A stretch of 64,000 nt of DNA from Dryas octopetala (taxonomy: Eukaryota > Streptophyta > Magnoliopsida > Rosales > Rosaceae): contig OY992835.1 of NCBI GenBank assembly GCA_963921425.1, positions 24,813,322-24,877,321 on the forward strand, written 5' to 3'. This document shows, in pieces, positions 11,301-24,364 of this stretch. The translations under genes were made by a program, and so were the position numbers. Within the stretch, counting starts at the first letter, position 1, and every line of letters begins with the position of its first letter. The notes under the pieces were generated by a model. The model saw only the letters and a list, made by a program, of their open reading frames with translations. It had not been told where the DNA came from and made no database searches.

Positions 11301-13966
11301 ATGGCAGCCATTATCTCCTGCCACTACTCTGCCTCTCCAGCTGCCTCCAAATTCATCACCATACCCACCAACCGTACTCGCTTCCCAATTTCCTATACCC
11401 ACTTCGGAACCCGCCGTTCTTCCCCATTTCCCATTCAATGTCAGATCCAGAACAAACAGGTGCCACTTTTTGGTTCTGGGTTTTTCAAAGTTCAAATTTT
11501 ACACATTGTTTTCTTTATTGGTATTCTTGAAATCTACATGTGCTCCAAATTGTCTTGATTTGATGTATTCAGCATTTTGTTCAATCAACTTCCGTGAATT
11601 CAATGTGGAATGTATGAACTGTTCATAATATAATGTTCACGTCATAACTTAAAAGTTATGAAATCAGGTTGATTTTCAATACACACTAACTTCATGAACT
11701 GTATTCTTTAAGTAGTGGAAGACCTTATTGCAAAAGTTGAGTGTAGATGATGTGACCCAATTGAGCATTTTCACTTGTTTGAGCAGGAAGGGAGGTCATT
11801 TTCGATAAAGGAGTGTGCGATTTCTATAGCTTTGGCAGTCGGATTAATAACCGGAGTTCCCACATTGGATTGGTGTAACAATGCCTATGCGGCTAGCCCA
11901 GTGTTGCCTGATTTGGCTGTACTGATCTCGGGACCGCCAATAAAGGACCCAGGAGCATTGTTGAGATATGCTCTGCCTATTAACAATAAAGCTATCAGGG
12001 AAGTGCAGAAACCGCTTGAAGATATCACAGAGAGTCTCAAGGTAGCTGGAAGCAAAGCACTCGATTCTGTTGAGAGGGTAATGCATCAAACTACTTGGTT
12101 TCTTGGTTTCTTTGTGTTAATTTGAAGTAGATGGTTACTGATACTTCTAAGCTTGGATGATGTAGAATTTGAGGCAGGCATCTCGAGCCCTGAAGCAGGG
12201 GAAGACTTTAGTTGTGTCTGGGTTAGCTGAATCCAAGAAGGAACATGGAGTTGAATTACTTGCCAAGCTGGAAGCTGGAATGGATGAGCTCCAAAAGATT
12301 GTGGAGGATAAAAATAGAGATGCAGTTGTGGCAAAACAGAAGGAGCTACTTCAATATGTTGGCGGGTAAGTTTATATGCTCAAACTGTGTGAAAATAAGC
12401 TAGAAATTAGAAAGTAAGAACTTTATGTGTCTCTCTCTAACTCTATATTACTATATGTTACTTATCATATATGCCAAAGTGAGGATTTGGAAAACTGTGC
12501 ATGTTCACTGCCTAATTATTTGCAGTACCTGCCATTTTCTTATTTTGAGAGTTCCCTGATAGAGGTATTGAATTCCAAGATGTATGATTTTCTCAAATGA
12601 GTTGTAAAGAAGCTGTCTTGTAAGGCTTATAGTATCTACGAGAAGACATTTCTGTTGATGACTAAATGTTAATGAGATGAGTGATAGAAAGAAACTTGGT
12701 AAAACTGAGACTTAAAGAGCTGGTATTGTTGGCTTTAACTATTAGAAAGAAAAAAAAATTACCACCTATACCCTAATGTTGAGTAGAACCCGGAAAATGT
12801 TGAAGTGTGTGAGGATTGTCAGTTATAACATGTGTATTCTCATATATGCCCTTGTCATTGACTGCAGCTGAGATCTTCCTGGGGCATTGGGTTTCTGCAG
12901 TGTTGAAGAGGATATGGTGGATGGATTCCCTTACGAAGTGCCAGAAGAATACCAAAGCATGCCTCTATTGAAGGGGAGAGCAACTGTGGATATGAAGGTC
13001 AAGGTCAAGGATAATCCTACCCTTACTGATTGTGTCTTTCGCATTGTTCTTGATGGTTACAATGCCCCTGTAACTGCTGGGAACTTTGTAGACTTGGTGG
13101 AAAGACACTTCTATGATGGCATGGAAATCCAAAGAGGTAACATCTCTGAGTAAATATGTATGATTATGCATTTGAATCTGTTTTTGAAGTATTGCTAATC
13201 TAGAGAAGAATACATTAAGTTCTTAAGCTCCCTTGGGGAGAGACAAGGCTTAAAGATTCCCTTGGTTTTGCTTGCAGCGGATGGTTTTGTTGTACAAACT
13301 GGTGATCCTGAAGGACCTGCAGAGGGCTTCATTGATCCAAGTACAGAGAAAACCAGGACAATACCGTTAGAAATCTCAGTGGAAGGAGAGAAAGCACCAT
13401 TTTATGGGGCAACTTTAGAAGTAAACTCTCTCTCTCTCTCTCTCTCTCTCTCGTGTGTGTGTTGGAAAATTTTAACAAATCTTTGTAGTCATTGTTATAA
13501 TCCGTTTTTGTTTGCACTGCATTGACATTGATTATGACATTTGTATTTGGTCAGGAGCTTGGGCTATACAAGGCTCAAACAAAGCTTCCATTTAATGCAT
13601 TTGGAACGATGGCCATGGCCAGAGATGTGAGATGAACACTCCTGTTCTCTAAAATATATGTTATTTTTATCAGTTTGGAAGGCTAACTAGAGATGAGATG
13701 CCCATTTTGATTAAATGATTTTCAAATTTTGTTGACAGGAATTTGAGGACAATTCTGCTTCTAGCCAGATATTTTGGCTACTGAAGGAAAGTGAACTAAC
13801 TCCCAGTAATGCCAATATATTGGATGGTCGGTATGCAGTGATTGGATATGTAACACAAAATGAGGATTATTTGGCAGATCTGAAGGTTGGTGATGTCATA
13901 GAGTCAATCCAAGTAGTCTCTGGCCTGGAAAATCTAGCCAATCCAAGCTACAAGATTGCTGGCTAG
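11301..13966 (+). CDS. CYP38: thylakoid-lumen cyclophilin CYP38 (TLP40)
   Basis: Seven exons: 11301..11459, 11787..12077, 12166..12365, 12901..13136, 13278..13420, 13555..13626 and 13739..13966, giving 442 residues, close to the family's usual size. The first 53 residues are a Ser/Thr/Arg-rich chloroplast transit peptide. A hydrophobic stretch at about 64-80 is followed by an Ala-Tyr-Ala motif at 86-88, the expected lumenal cleavage site. A helical N-terminal region follows ([19 protein letters not shown]), then the cyclophilin-like domain from about 245, with [30 protein letters not shown] and [14 protein letters not shown]. The family helps assemble photosystem II in the lumen; its isomerase site is known to be degenerate. 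A TC repeat sits directly behind the exon 5 donor (GAA|GTAAAC). In Arabidopsis CYP38 adjoins HAT5 and a Raf-like kinase, as here apart from the SWEET gene. Confidence 0.95.
13427..13452. repeat. (TC)13 microsatellite in CYP38 intron 5
   Basis: Starts six bases inside the intron, immediately behind the donor site, and is followed by a short TG run. Confidence 0.9.
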
Positions 13967-14744
13967 AGACCTTTCTGTGCGTTGGACTTGATATCCCATA
14001 CAAGGGTTTATTAGCCAATGCCAACAAATTTCTTGGAGGCTCCATGCGTTAATGTGTTCCATTTTTAAGTTTGTAAGTTGATTCCAGGATCCGGCAACCA
14101 ACTTATCATTTTTATTTAGAGAGAATTGTAGCTTTTTGTTGGATTATGTATCTTTTAACACATTGTATCACCGAAACCAAGTTCAGATTGATTCATATTA
14201 TAGACATCGTTGTATTCACTTGGTATTTTGTGGCACAATCAGCATAAACCATTTTCTTGAAAACAGAAAAATTGAGAAAATTATTATCATAGAAATGGTT
14301 GGGAAAAATGGAAAATTGAAAAAAATTATTAATTGTTATATGACTATGCCACGTGTGAGTGCAATGTTCCCCATTTTGCTTATGCATGTATAATAAGGTA
14401 AAAAAGACTGAGAGAACATCCACGGTCATATATATTTTATCTATCGAAGCTTGTATTATGGATTGAAATTGGGTCAATTCACTCTATAACTATAACCAGC
14501 TTGTGAAATTACATGGTTTTTTATAAAGTAGGAGATGAAACTTAGCAAAAAGAAAGAAAAGCTTCACAAATCTATAGTCCAACAAAGTAACAGATATTGC
14601 AGAGCTCCTCTAGCCTACAGCCTCCACAGTTTTCTATTCACTTGACTCTTCTTAATTCTCAGATCTATTCAATTCAATAAAATACAAATTGAATTTCCAG
14701 AAGCATTACAATCTCTCTTGCCTGACAAGGAAGGAGCAAATCTT

Positions 14745-15706
14745 TCAAGGTCCTCTGTGCCTGCGGAAACAGAAACAACCTTGAGCTTGGTCCCCGGGGA
14801 TCATTCCTCCACCTTTAGATGTGTCAATAGCCTCCAACATGGCCACCACCTCATCCATCTCCGGCCGCTTGTCAGGGTTTGCATCCCAACAGCGCTTCAT
14901 TACATTTGCAAGAGAGCTTGGGCAACAACGAGGAATCTCGGGCCTCAGATTCTGTAGTTTCACATAGAAGTTTGATTTCTCTTTTAGCTTACAACTGTGA
15001 CGATGACTGATGTACAATGATTTGTATTAAGAGCAGTTATGTGTAGATAATTAATTTCCATGTAAGAAGGCCAAGTTTTCACACGTTAGTTTATCTCATG
15101 GACTATAAGATCTTACAGATTTTATCTACCTGGCGGACAACAGCTGATGTCACTTCCGAGAAGCTAAGATCTGGATACGGCATGTCACAGCAGTATATTT
15201 CCCACAAGCAGATACCAAAACTGTACACATCACATTTCCTGTTATATGGGTTGCCATTGAGAACCTGTCCCATCCCAAGTCATTGATGATATGGTCAGAT
15301 ACAGAAATATTGAGGAAATAGAAGGAAACCTTTTTATAATATGATCTTATGCAAAGCAACTCATTGATCGCTAAACAAATGTTCAAGAGCTGAAACGAGC
15401 AACATCAGTCTAAATAAAGCAACGCATCATTTTTGGACCATATGAAGAGCCATGAACCTCAAGAGAAGCAGCTATTGAATGGACAAAAGATGCAATGAGA
15501 AAATGCCTTAAAACATGCATCCATTATATTGGTTTCATGTATAGGTTTGCTGTCCATTGTGGGACAGCCAAAATAGTGGGATCAGCACTAAGCTATGTTA
15601 TGGAACTCTGGCTCCAAATATCTAAGGCAATGACATATACACGTAAACCTCTCCTCACACAAAATTTACAAAGATCATGACATTATTTGGAATGAAACTT
15701 CTATTT

Positions 15707-15750
<44 letters not shown>

Positions 15751-18340
15751 GGTTCATAGCAGACTTCAAATTATCAAAGTGTATACCTCTGGAGCCATGT
15801 AACCAAGGGTTCCAGTCTCGCCAGTCATGTCATTAGGATTTGAAGCTTCAACACGTGCAACCCCAAAGTCGGCTATTTTTACAGTTCGTGTTTTGTCCAG
15901 AAGCATATTTTCTGTTTTAACATCTCTGTGAACAATCTTCATCGAATGAAGATAGCACAAACTACAGAAATACAAAGGATAGAAGTTCAATCCTCATGTT
16001 CAATATATAACAACTAGCATGTATTTCTGGAAATATAATTTTTTTAAATAAATCAAAATATCTGGAGAACAAAATAAATACAGATAGGGTGTGCGAATAT
16101 AACCCTCGTGCAAGATCTAGTGCCAGTTGGACAACTACTTTGAAAGCTAGCTTCCTTCTACGGTTCTTTATGAGGTAAGTTTTCAGTGCACCCCCAGGAC
16201 AATATTCGACAACAACACAACAAACATTACTTGGCATGCCAACTTGGCCATTGTCTGTCTGTATGTGTAGCTCCGACATCCCCATTGTCGCCCCTATAAA
16301 CTGCAAATAAGGATTTGACATGAAAAAGCTAAACAATGTCAACGTAAGCATCCAAGTTCATAAAACTATAAGACATTGAGTTCAAAGTTAATTTTGTTTC
16401 AACACTGCGTCATCCATCTTGTATTTATGTTGAATTCAGAAACTACAGTAAATGCTCTTGACACGTAGGTCTAACCAAGAGGTTAAATGAGATAAATACC
16501 AAAAATACAAAAGAAGTACTCAAGATAACCTACAAGAATGTTACATTTATGCTTTTTTTAATTAAAAAGTTACATGAAAGCTCGTAGAAGACACGAAATG
16601 TTACCTTGGTTACATTAGGATGGTCAAGCTTATGCCAGACAGCAACTTCTTGAGTAAAAGCTGCTCTTAGTGAAGCTATTTCAGCATCTGATCTATGACC
16701 CTCTTCTCCCCAATCTAGAAGTTTAACTGAGCATTGGAAAAGGAAGGAAAGCTAAGAGTTAGCAAATAGATAGTTCTATGATTCAGGTTAAGTTACCAAC
16801 ACACATGCAGAAAAGTTCTCTCAATTGCTAAAACCACACATAAAATATAAATATAAAACATAATATTAAACTTAATGCGACCCAATTAGCATATAAAGCA
16901 TCTAAAAACATTGGTCCAAACCTAATTATGGCTTTCACTATAATCCATTTGGACTATTCAGTTGTGTTTCTAGATAGAATTACATTGAATGACAGTTTCC
17001 TTGAGTTGTTAAGATGAAAATTCATTTGGCAGTTAAGTAGCTAGCAAGTAGTCTAAGTCAATTTCTATGCAATTGCTTTAAATTCTCCAGCTTTTTGTCT
17101 CCAAAAAGTGAGATGTAAAATAAGTTCATATGTATAATAAATAAAGACACACAAAAGGTTCGTTTCATTTTTCATCTTTTTGAAGTGCACTTAGTACAGT
17201 TTAACTGCCAACTGCTTCCATCTGTGAATCACGGGCATTGTGAAGCTAGATCTGCAAGGGTCTATCACAATTCACAAGTCACACTACGATTAATAACAAA
17301 AGGGCATAAGTGAGAGTGCCGATGAACAATTTCCAAACAACAACAAGAAGAAAACTTCCAAAGCCTTCAAGAAACCCATCCCTTCAACTTGATACTTATG
17401 TTCAACTCGTACCTAAGGACGGACGGTTGGAGAATATTGATAGAATTTGAGGAACTAGCAGAAGTAAAAGCAGTAGAACGTTTCACCCCACTAAGTCTGA
17501 CTAGGACAGAAGCCTGAAAGTTCTATGACACCAAATAATAATAGCCAGCCTCAACCAAATAATAATAGACAGAGACTGGTAAATGATCAATTTCTTGTGC
17601 TCCTTAAGAAAGCACCCGTGCAAGGGCTTCTATTTCATTTGGAGAAAAAAAAAAGCAATGAGATTTCTAATTCTTCCCCAACTAGAGAAAAAACTTCAAA
17701 GAGCTAATATTTTTAGAAATTTCAATCTCCATGAGACCCAAAATTTCAATCTCCATCATCCATGTAAAAATTTGAATAATAAAAACGAAATCCCTACTTT
17801 AGCCAAACATGCCTGAAATGTTTCAAGCGGAAGCCAATATCATATGCATTGAAAACCACATGACATTGGTGTTGGAGACACCTCAAGAAGAAGTCTCACA
17901 TATGCATGTATATATACGTGTGTATCAAAAGCATGAGTTTTTCCAGGAAAGAACGAATTTTAAAAAACGGGTATTAATTTTCACCAAATGGGCACACTCA
18001 GAACCCCAAACAAAATGTCAAAGTGTCCCCAAAACAAGTTCCATAACAGAGAGCAAAAGGGCATACCAGCAACGTCTTGGCCATCATAAATGCCACGGTG
18101 AACAGTCCCAAAAGTGCCTCGAGCTATCGCACCCTTGATGATGAGTTTGGAGGGATCAATCTCCCACTCTTGCCTTGTAGCAGTGGGCCTTGATGCTGCT
18201 TCTTCCTCTTCCTCTCTTTTCTTGTTCTTCTCCATAGTCCATGCTCTGCTCAGGTGCCTCTGAAGCTGCTCGTCCAAGCTCTTCAGATCTATCTGATCCG
18301 CTCTCACATACCCACCGCCACTCTCGCTCTTCTCCTTCAT
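14745..18340 (-). CDS. Raf-like MAPKKK-family protein kinase (At3g01490 type)
   Basis: Six exons: 18340..18067, 16726..16605, 16300..16104, 15961..15787, 15264..15130 and 14951..14745, giving 369 residues. The N terminus [18 protein letters not shown] and [14 protein letters not shown] match the Arabidopsis kinase I remember as At3g01490. The kinase domain has all core elements: glycine loop ARGTFGTV (about 73-80), VAVK lysine 93, HRDVKTEN (209-216), DFG (229-231) and APE (254-256), with [17 protein letters not shown] and [14 protein letters not shown] further on. It ends in [11 protein letters not shown], a Cys/Arg tail that could be lipidated (inference). The start was chosen by homology; an in-frame ATG 60 bases upstream (18400) would add 20 residues. 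Substrates are unknown from sequence. The first intron is about 1.3 kb and intron 4 carries an AG repeat. Confidence 0.92.
15711..15747. repeat. (AG)n microsatellite in a kinase intron
   Basis: A 37-bp AG tract inside the intron between kinase exons 4 and 5. Confidence 0.95.
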
Positions 18341-18540
18341 TTCCACTCCTATTTTCAAAAACTGACAGACCCTTTTGGCGTCCAAGTGATAAAAGGCCAA
18401 GCCAAGGAGGAAAGGCCTCTGTTTGGGGTGGTGGGTCAGTGGGTCTTGGTTCTATGAGTGTGTAGCACTGTTTCTGCTTGTGTTGCGCTGTGCTGTGCTT
18501 GTATTAATGTTGAGGAGGTAGGAGGAAGAGGGAGGGATTA

Positions 18541-19983
18541 TAATGGTGTCACCAAGACCAAGCAGTAATACTACTCTGTTTCTCTCACTATCATCCATGT
18601 GGGCACATGGATTTTGCCTGAAGACGACGTGTGTTTCTGACCCACCTCTCTCTCTCTCTCTCTCTCTCGCCTCCTATTTCTTTATGGAATTCACAGTCAA
18701 TGTGCGTTTTTTTTTTCTTTTTTCTCATGCTTGTGTCATCAATAAAATTACTTTAACAGTTTTACCCATACAAAGATGTAGTCAGTGATTAAAATTGGAT
18801 TGGATTTAATCTTATTCATGCATAGACTGCATAGTTGAACCAATGATAGAAAAACATGTAATAGCCACATGTTGCAAACTGGAATTTGAACATGCAGCCG
18901 TCAATTAAATATCAGCTAATATTCAGCAACTAAATGGAACTTAATTAATTATTCACGAAACGGCATCCGACCAATTACTTCTTTATTCTGTTTCTCCATT
19001 TATACAAAAAAGGTCAAAAGGTCAAGGTGTGAGTGTGGAATCCCAATTCCCAAAATTATAATATTGCCTCCCAAATTTGTTTAGGGTTGGCCAAGATTTT
19101 GTGATTAAATAATTGGGTTATTGTTGAGTGGAAGAAAAGAGAGGTTGGGTCGAGTGGTCAAGGTTGTACATGCCTATGCCAAACTGGGGATGTTCGGTTC
19201 CATGATTGGGAACATATGGTTCATATAGGGAAGGTTGGATTTGGTTCAATGTGTTAGACCCCCAAAGCCAAAGGTGGTAAAGTAAAGATACATGGGCATC
19301 GGGACCACGCTTTGTGCAATGCAATGGTGCAGAGCAATTGTCAACCTCCCAGGTGGCCAGTATTAGAATTTTGGCCCAATATTTTAAAAGATTATGTTCA
19401 ATTAAATAGAGATGCAAATATACAAAACCACTTTATGGGTCCTGTACAGTTATCAGTGTAAAAGGTAAAAACAATACTGTAATTGAGAGTAACCTTTCCC
19501 ATGAACTAGTAGCTGATTGTTGCTGTTGAACAGAACATCAATATACATGTGAAGGCCTTCTCTTTTTGACTTAATTGGGCATCAAAAGGAGAGGCCATTA
19601 GTCATGTAGTCAAGGGGGGGTTCACGGGGAGAGAGGGTTCAGAGATTAGAGAAGAAGAGCCCGTGATTTGAGCAGCCTGCCTGTCAAAGACTCAAAGGTC
19701 CTTCCCAAAGCATAAGATTTATCTTCTTTTCCAGATAGCAGATACCATTGTCAATTGTGATACAAACATTTCACAAAAATTGAAACAAAGGCTTCATTTC
19801 ATGCCGACATGAACATATTTGTCAATAGAAAGAGCATTAACTACGACTAACACCTTGTTAGAAGCATTACAATGTCCAATAGCCCTTTCACTAATATATC
19901 ATAGACGATAATGTAACGAGTATCCAAAATCGCACCTATACAAAATATATCCAACTTGATCGGTAAGTAAAGAACACAATCAT
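18541..19983. other. intergenic DNA between the kinase promoter and the 3' end of the HD-domain gene
   Basis: Holds the kinase upstream region with a (TC)n tract at 18644-18668. The minus-strand frame at 19118-19417 has no recognisable domain. I see no gene. Confidence 0.5.
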
Positions 19984-22900
19984 TTAAACAAGGCCTGCCT
20001 CTAAGGCGGGGCGTTTCTTTTTCTCTGGTGTTGCATGTACTTGGGCCTTGATCCCATATGTCTTTAACTGAAAATTTTCAAAAGCATCTGAGATTGCTCC
20101 AACCTGTTACATTGTATTGGGTAAAATGTTAATTAGAAAGGGAAAAAAAAAAAAGTAAAAAGTAATGGTGATCAAACTGTGGAAACATTTAACTTGACAG
20201 ACCAGCTCAGGCTTTTTGGAGTACACCCTCACTATCATATCTTGATATGATGTGGGCAGCAAGTGACTGATGCGATCATCACGTATAGTGAATTTCTCCT
20301 CACTCTCATAATCCTGAAAGAGAAACCAAACTTGTTTTAGTGACACGAAGAAGACCTTCAACTTCATCTATTTGCACCCCCTACGGCTATTTGTTCTTTC
20401 ATAAAAAACTCAACAAAAAAAAAAAAAAAACAGGAGGTCAAGTGGTGTACCTTGAAAAAGTTGATACTGGAAGAGATACATGCATAAACAAGAGAGAAAG
20501 GAAAAAATCATTCGATGAATAATAATGGTTGCACCAAGAATGTAGAACAAATGGCATGTTAAAGGACATCTTCAAGTACCTTTCAAGAGGATTATGTATT
20601 CCACGAGTCAAATCAATCCTGACATTGCTAACAGCGACATCCTCCTCTTTCAAAATCACTCCTCCATTTTTCTGCTAAGTAACATGGCATTAGTAGTGAA
20701 AACAATGTTTAGCAATGAAGACGCACACACACACGCCGAAATAGAAAGGACCCATTGTGTTGTAACAGTTTAAGTTAGGACCTGAGCACAAACAATATCT
20801 TGGGCAGTGACATTTTTGAAATTTTCCACTTTATCCTTGGGTACAGCATACTCATTGCAAAACTGCCATCAAACATTATCAATCCACAGAAGAGATCCAT
20901 ATGTTAACATTCTATGATTTTTCTTTGAGTCAAGAATAGGTGTAATCAACAAAACTTACCTGATAAAGATTTCTCCTCCTAATGCGCAGGATTATGTCCC
21001 TAGCTTCCTTAAGTTCTTCGTTTGGAGCTGTCTCAATAGTTCTGATTATTGTGTCATCTAACTGCAATTCAATGATTTCAAGCATAGAATTCTAAGAATC
21101 AGGCCAATAAAATATGTATGAAATAAAATTTAGTAAATTGCTCCTGAAACCTTCCAGTATTCAGAGGGATCCTCAATGTGAGATGAAATTTGTAGGTAAT
21201 CATTTGCTTTCACTAGGGCATCAACCACCATAAGCTCAATGGCCTAAACAAATAACTCACCATCAGATAGAAACATTTTGAATTCTAATAAGGCCATAAA
21301 ACAGGAAAATGGAGGAAAAAAAATATAAACCATGAAAAGAAAAGGAGATATGACTGGGATGCAGAAGAAAATTGTTTGACTGAAGAGCTATCTGTTTTAT
21401 ACCTTTACTTTTGGATGTGTATAAACTGTTCGATACAAATCAGCCCGAGTGGAAAATAACTTGTGGACAGTAAGATCTAGAAAATTAGGCAACCATTAGC
21501 AGCAGAAAACGAAAATCAAATAGTAATCTGATAAATGAATATTACAAAATACTAACAATCTTTGGCACGATAGCAAATCTCATCATCCAAAACCCGCATT
21601 GTCTCCATTAATCTGCAAGAGGGAAAAATATACGAAGCTAGAAAATCATCCATACATTCTTTTTTTTCATTCACTTTTAAGAACATATAAGAACCTTCGA
21701 AACTCAAAGTTACATCCCAGCCCACAAGCTCGAGAGTCACGGACAATATAATCAAACCTGTTGATCATTAATATCTTCATAACATTAGATTCCAGTACAA
21801 AAGCTACATAAACAAGCATTAAGACGAAGTTCGAATGAGTAGTACCATTAATAATTTAATTCAGAAAAAAACCTTGAAGTGTCACTTACTTGTCCACATC
21901 AATTCCATTACGGCCATTTGCAACAATTTCATACAAAAAACGCTTCTCCTTGGAGCTCTATTTAAAAATTAAAAAGAAAAAGGAAAAATATAAGAAAATA
22001 TATCAAAACGAACAAACATTATCCCTCGAGCTCCATAGCATCTTACTTTTGGCATTGCAAATTCAGAGCTAGCAAGTATCATCTCCTGCCAACGGAAAAA
22101 AAAAAAAAAAAAAAAAAAATCAGCCATGGGAGCAGAAAATCTAATTTGTTACCTTGTCATAAGCAGAGTGACATGTGTAACAAAGTCTGGAGCTGAAGAG
22201 AGAACTTCAAATAATATATTATACCACTGATAGTTCCTCTTAGGCATTTTATTACTAACCTTAACTCTTTTAACCATCTCAGGGTCAATCTCAATATGAT
22301 GCTGATCAACAATGTGGTCAACCATTTTCACTGACATATCTTCATGAGACCTAGAAAGTTCATATGAGACAAAAACATATATAGATATTTAGCACAAAAC
22401 CAAGAGGACAGAAATTGCTAAAGCATAGGTTCCAACTACAGGTTCTGTTTTTTTCCTCGTCTTTCATTTAATGATGGGAAACATGCCAGAGAGAAGCATA
22501 TAAAGGAAAGTGTGTTATATTTAAGGATGTAAAACGTACCAATGGGAGCCACTCCGAACCTGGGGAAGAAACTCACGTTCAAATAAGTGACTGAAAGGCC
22601 CATGGCCAACATCATGCAAAAGTCCTATAATTTAAATGAACAAAAGTAATCAGACGACTCAATTTAGAGGCAGTATGTTAAAAACAAAAATATAATCACC
22701 TGCAATTTTCACTGTCTGGAGATCAAAGCGGTCGATACCAAGATCCGAACCCTGAAGCGATGAAAGCATTTATAAGACCATCCTAAAAATTTTGACATTA
22801 TGTAGTTATCAGTACGAAATGATATAGAGCACACTTTATACCTGATAGTTTTTAAGATTCTGAACAGCTTCACCAGCAAGCCAGTAGACACCAAGCGAAT

Positions 22901-23788
22901 GCTCAAACCTGGAATGTACAGCACCTGGATAAACCATGTGCGTCACTCCTGAAACATGTTAAAAGTTTGACACGTAAGCAGACTGCAAGTTCAACATAAT
23001 AACCTACAAAACTTCAATTACAAAAAGCCAACAAAGTATTTAATAGAAGTCCAACTACAACATATCATATCCGAATCAAAATTTCAGAAGCCACATCCAC
23101 ATTAGAATTGTGCATATTTGGCACAACACTAACAATTCCTCCGATACCCACAAAAATGCCGGTGGAGAAAATTGGCAGACATTAACTGCTTGCAAAATTT
23201 ATAATTAAAGAGATTTCAAATCGAAGGTTGTAAAAAATTAAAAACTCACCAAGTTGTTTCAGGTCACGAAGCCTACATTATTAAAATGCAGTGAAAAAAA
23301 TTAATTACACGGCAAACAAGGACAAAACAAGGTCAGTGGTACTAATACAAAAATACACATTTCATTGACATAGAGATGTACAAACTCAACTTACCTTTGA
23401 AACTCCTCAGTATCAATAAACTTCAAAGAGAGCTGCAACCATAGAAAAACACAGTAAATTACAAAAATCATTCAATGTGACTATTCTCACCATTTATCAA
23501 TTACCAAAATAAAAACATTTATAACAATGCCAAATTTCAAAATACTCCTTACCTATTTATGAAATCAGAAAAATCAATATATATCCAAAAATACATTCAA
23601 AAATATATTCAAAATTCGCAGTGCTTAACACAATGAGTATCAGAAGCCAAACTTAGAAAGAGTACCGGGTCGAGATAAATGTTGCCATGGACGTTATCGT
23701 GGACTTGCTTACAGTGTCGGGCGTCTTGCGAAGAAGCGAAACTGTATATCGGAGACAACAAAACGCCGTCGTTGCTATACGCACCCAT
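19984..23788 (-). CDS. HD-domain phosphohydrolase, SAMHD1-like dNTPase family
   Basis: Nineteen coding exons, from 5' to 3': 23788..23666, 23432..23395, 23272..23250, 22948..22842, 22751..22700, 22624..22540, 22350..22260, 22085..22047, 21957..21890, 21757..21695, 21612..21557, 21476..21403, 21243..21151, 21061..20960, 20862..20782, 20671..20580, 20466..20451, 20313..20203 and 20103..19984. The frame is continuous and gives 477 residues. The metal-binding H...HD...D set is complete: AVHSRFEHSLGVYWLAG (His73), GLLHDVGHGPFSHLFE (His118-Asp119) and RNGIDVDKFDYIVRD (Asp206 region). SAMHD1 relatives hydrolyse dNTPs; the plant enzymes lack the animal SAM domain, as does this one. It resembles the Arabidopsis genes at At5g40270/At5g40290, which from memory flank ERA1. 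One exon is only 16 nt long. The promoter is shared head to head with the PSA3-like gene. Confidence 0.93.
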
Positions 23789-23949
23789 GCTGGTAGTGGA
23801 GGACTGGTAATGAAGGTTTCGTAGAGACAGCGACACGCAACGAGAGAATAACGTCAGATTTAAAGAGGCGTGAAGTGAACAGCAAAACGTATAGCAATCA
23901 ATATATGAGATAAAGTTACAATTTAAATTCCGAGAAATTAGGACGGGAT

Positions 23950-23996
<47 letters not shown>

Positions 23997-24364
23997 CCGC
24001 TTCCAAGTATATAGAAAGACGAAATGAGAAGGGAAGAGACAGAGAATTTTTGTGGGGGTTTGCAGTTGCAGTTGCAGTTACAGAGAGGCCGTGCCGCCAA
24101 ATTCACAGTTTATTAATTCTTTTTCTTTAATTTAATTTTTACTCTAGGGCTGGTACATTTTGCTTCGTCTTCCAGCGAAGCGTTGCACGGACTCACTCTT
24201 TGGGCCTCTAAAGAATGGGCCTATTTCTTGCAGGTTCGGCCCATGTTTTTAATTGGGCCGGAGCCGAAGGTCATTTCTGATATTTTCCCAAGCGGATAAG
24301 ATAACGTATATAAATGAGAGGCCGATCAACGATCAACGAGATTAACTACCAGTTTTGCACAACC
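23789..24364. promoter_or_regulatory. bidirectional promoter between the HD-domain gene and the PSA3-like gene
   Basis: Only 576 bp separate the two divergent start codons. A compact cluster at about 24200-24260 contains TGGGCC, ATGGGCC, GGCCCAT and TTGGGCCGG, the TCP/site II type GGGCC elements common in plant housekeeping and plastid-protein promoters. A (GA)n tract at 23955-23991 lies on the side of the HD gene, probably in its leader. Confidence 0.6.

Noticed and set aside
19118-19417. 99-codon minus-strand frame
   Set aside because: No domain, no promoter or splice context; probably chance.
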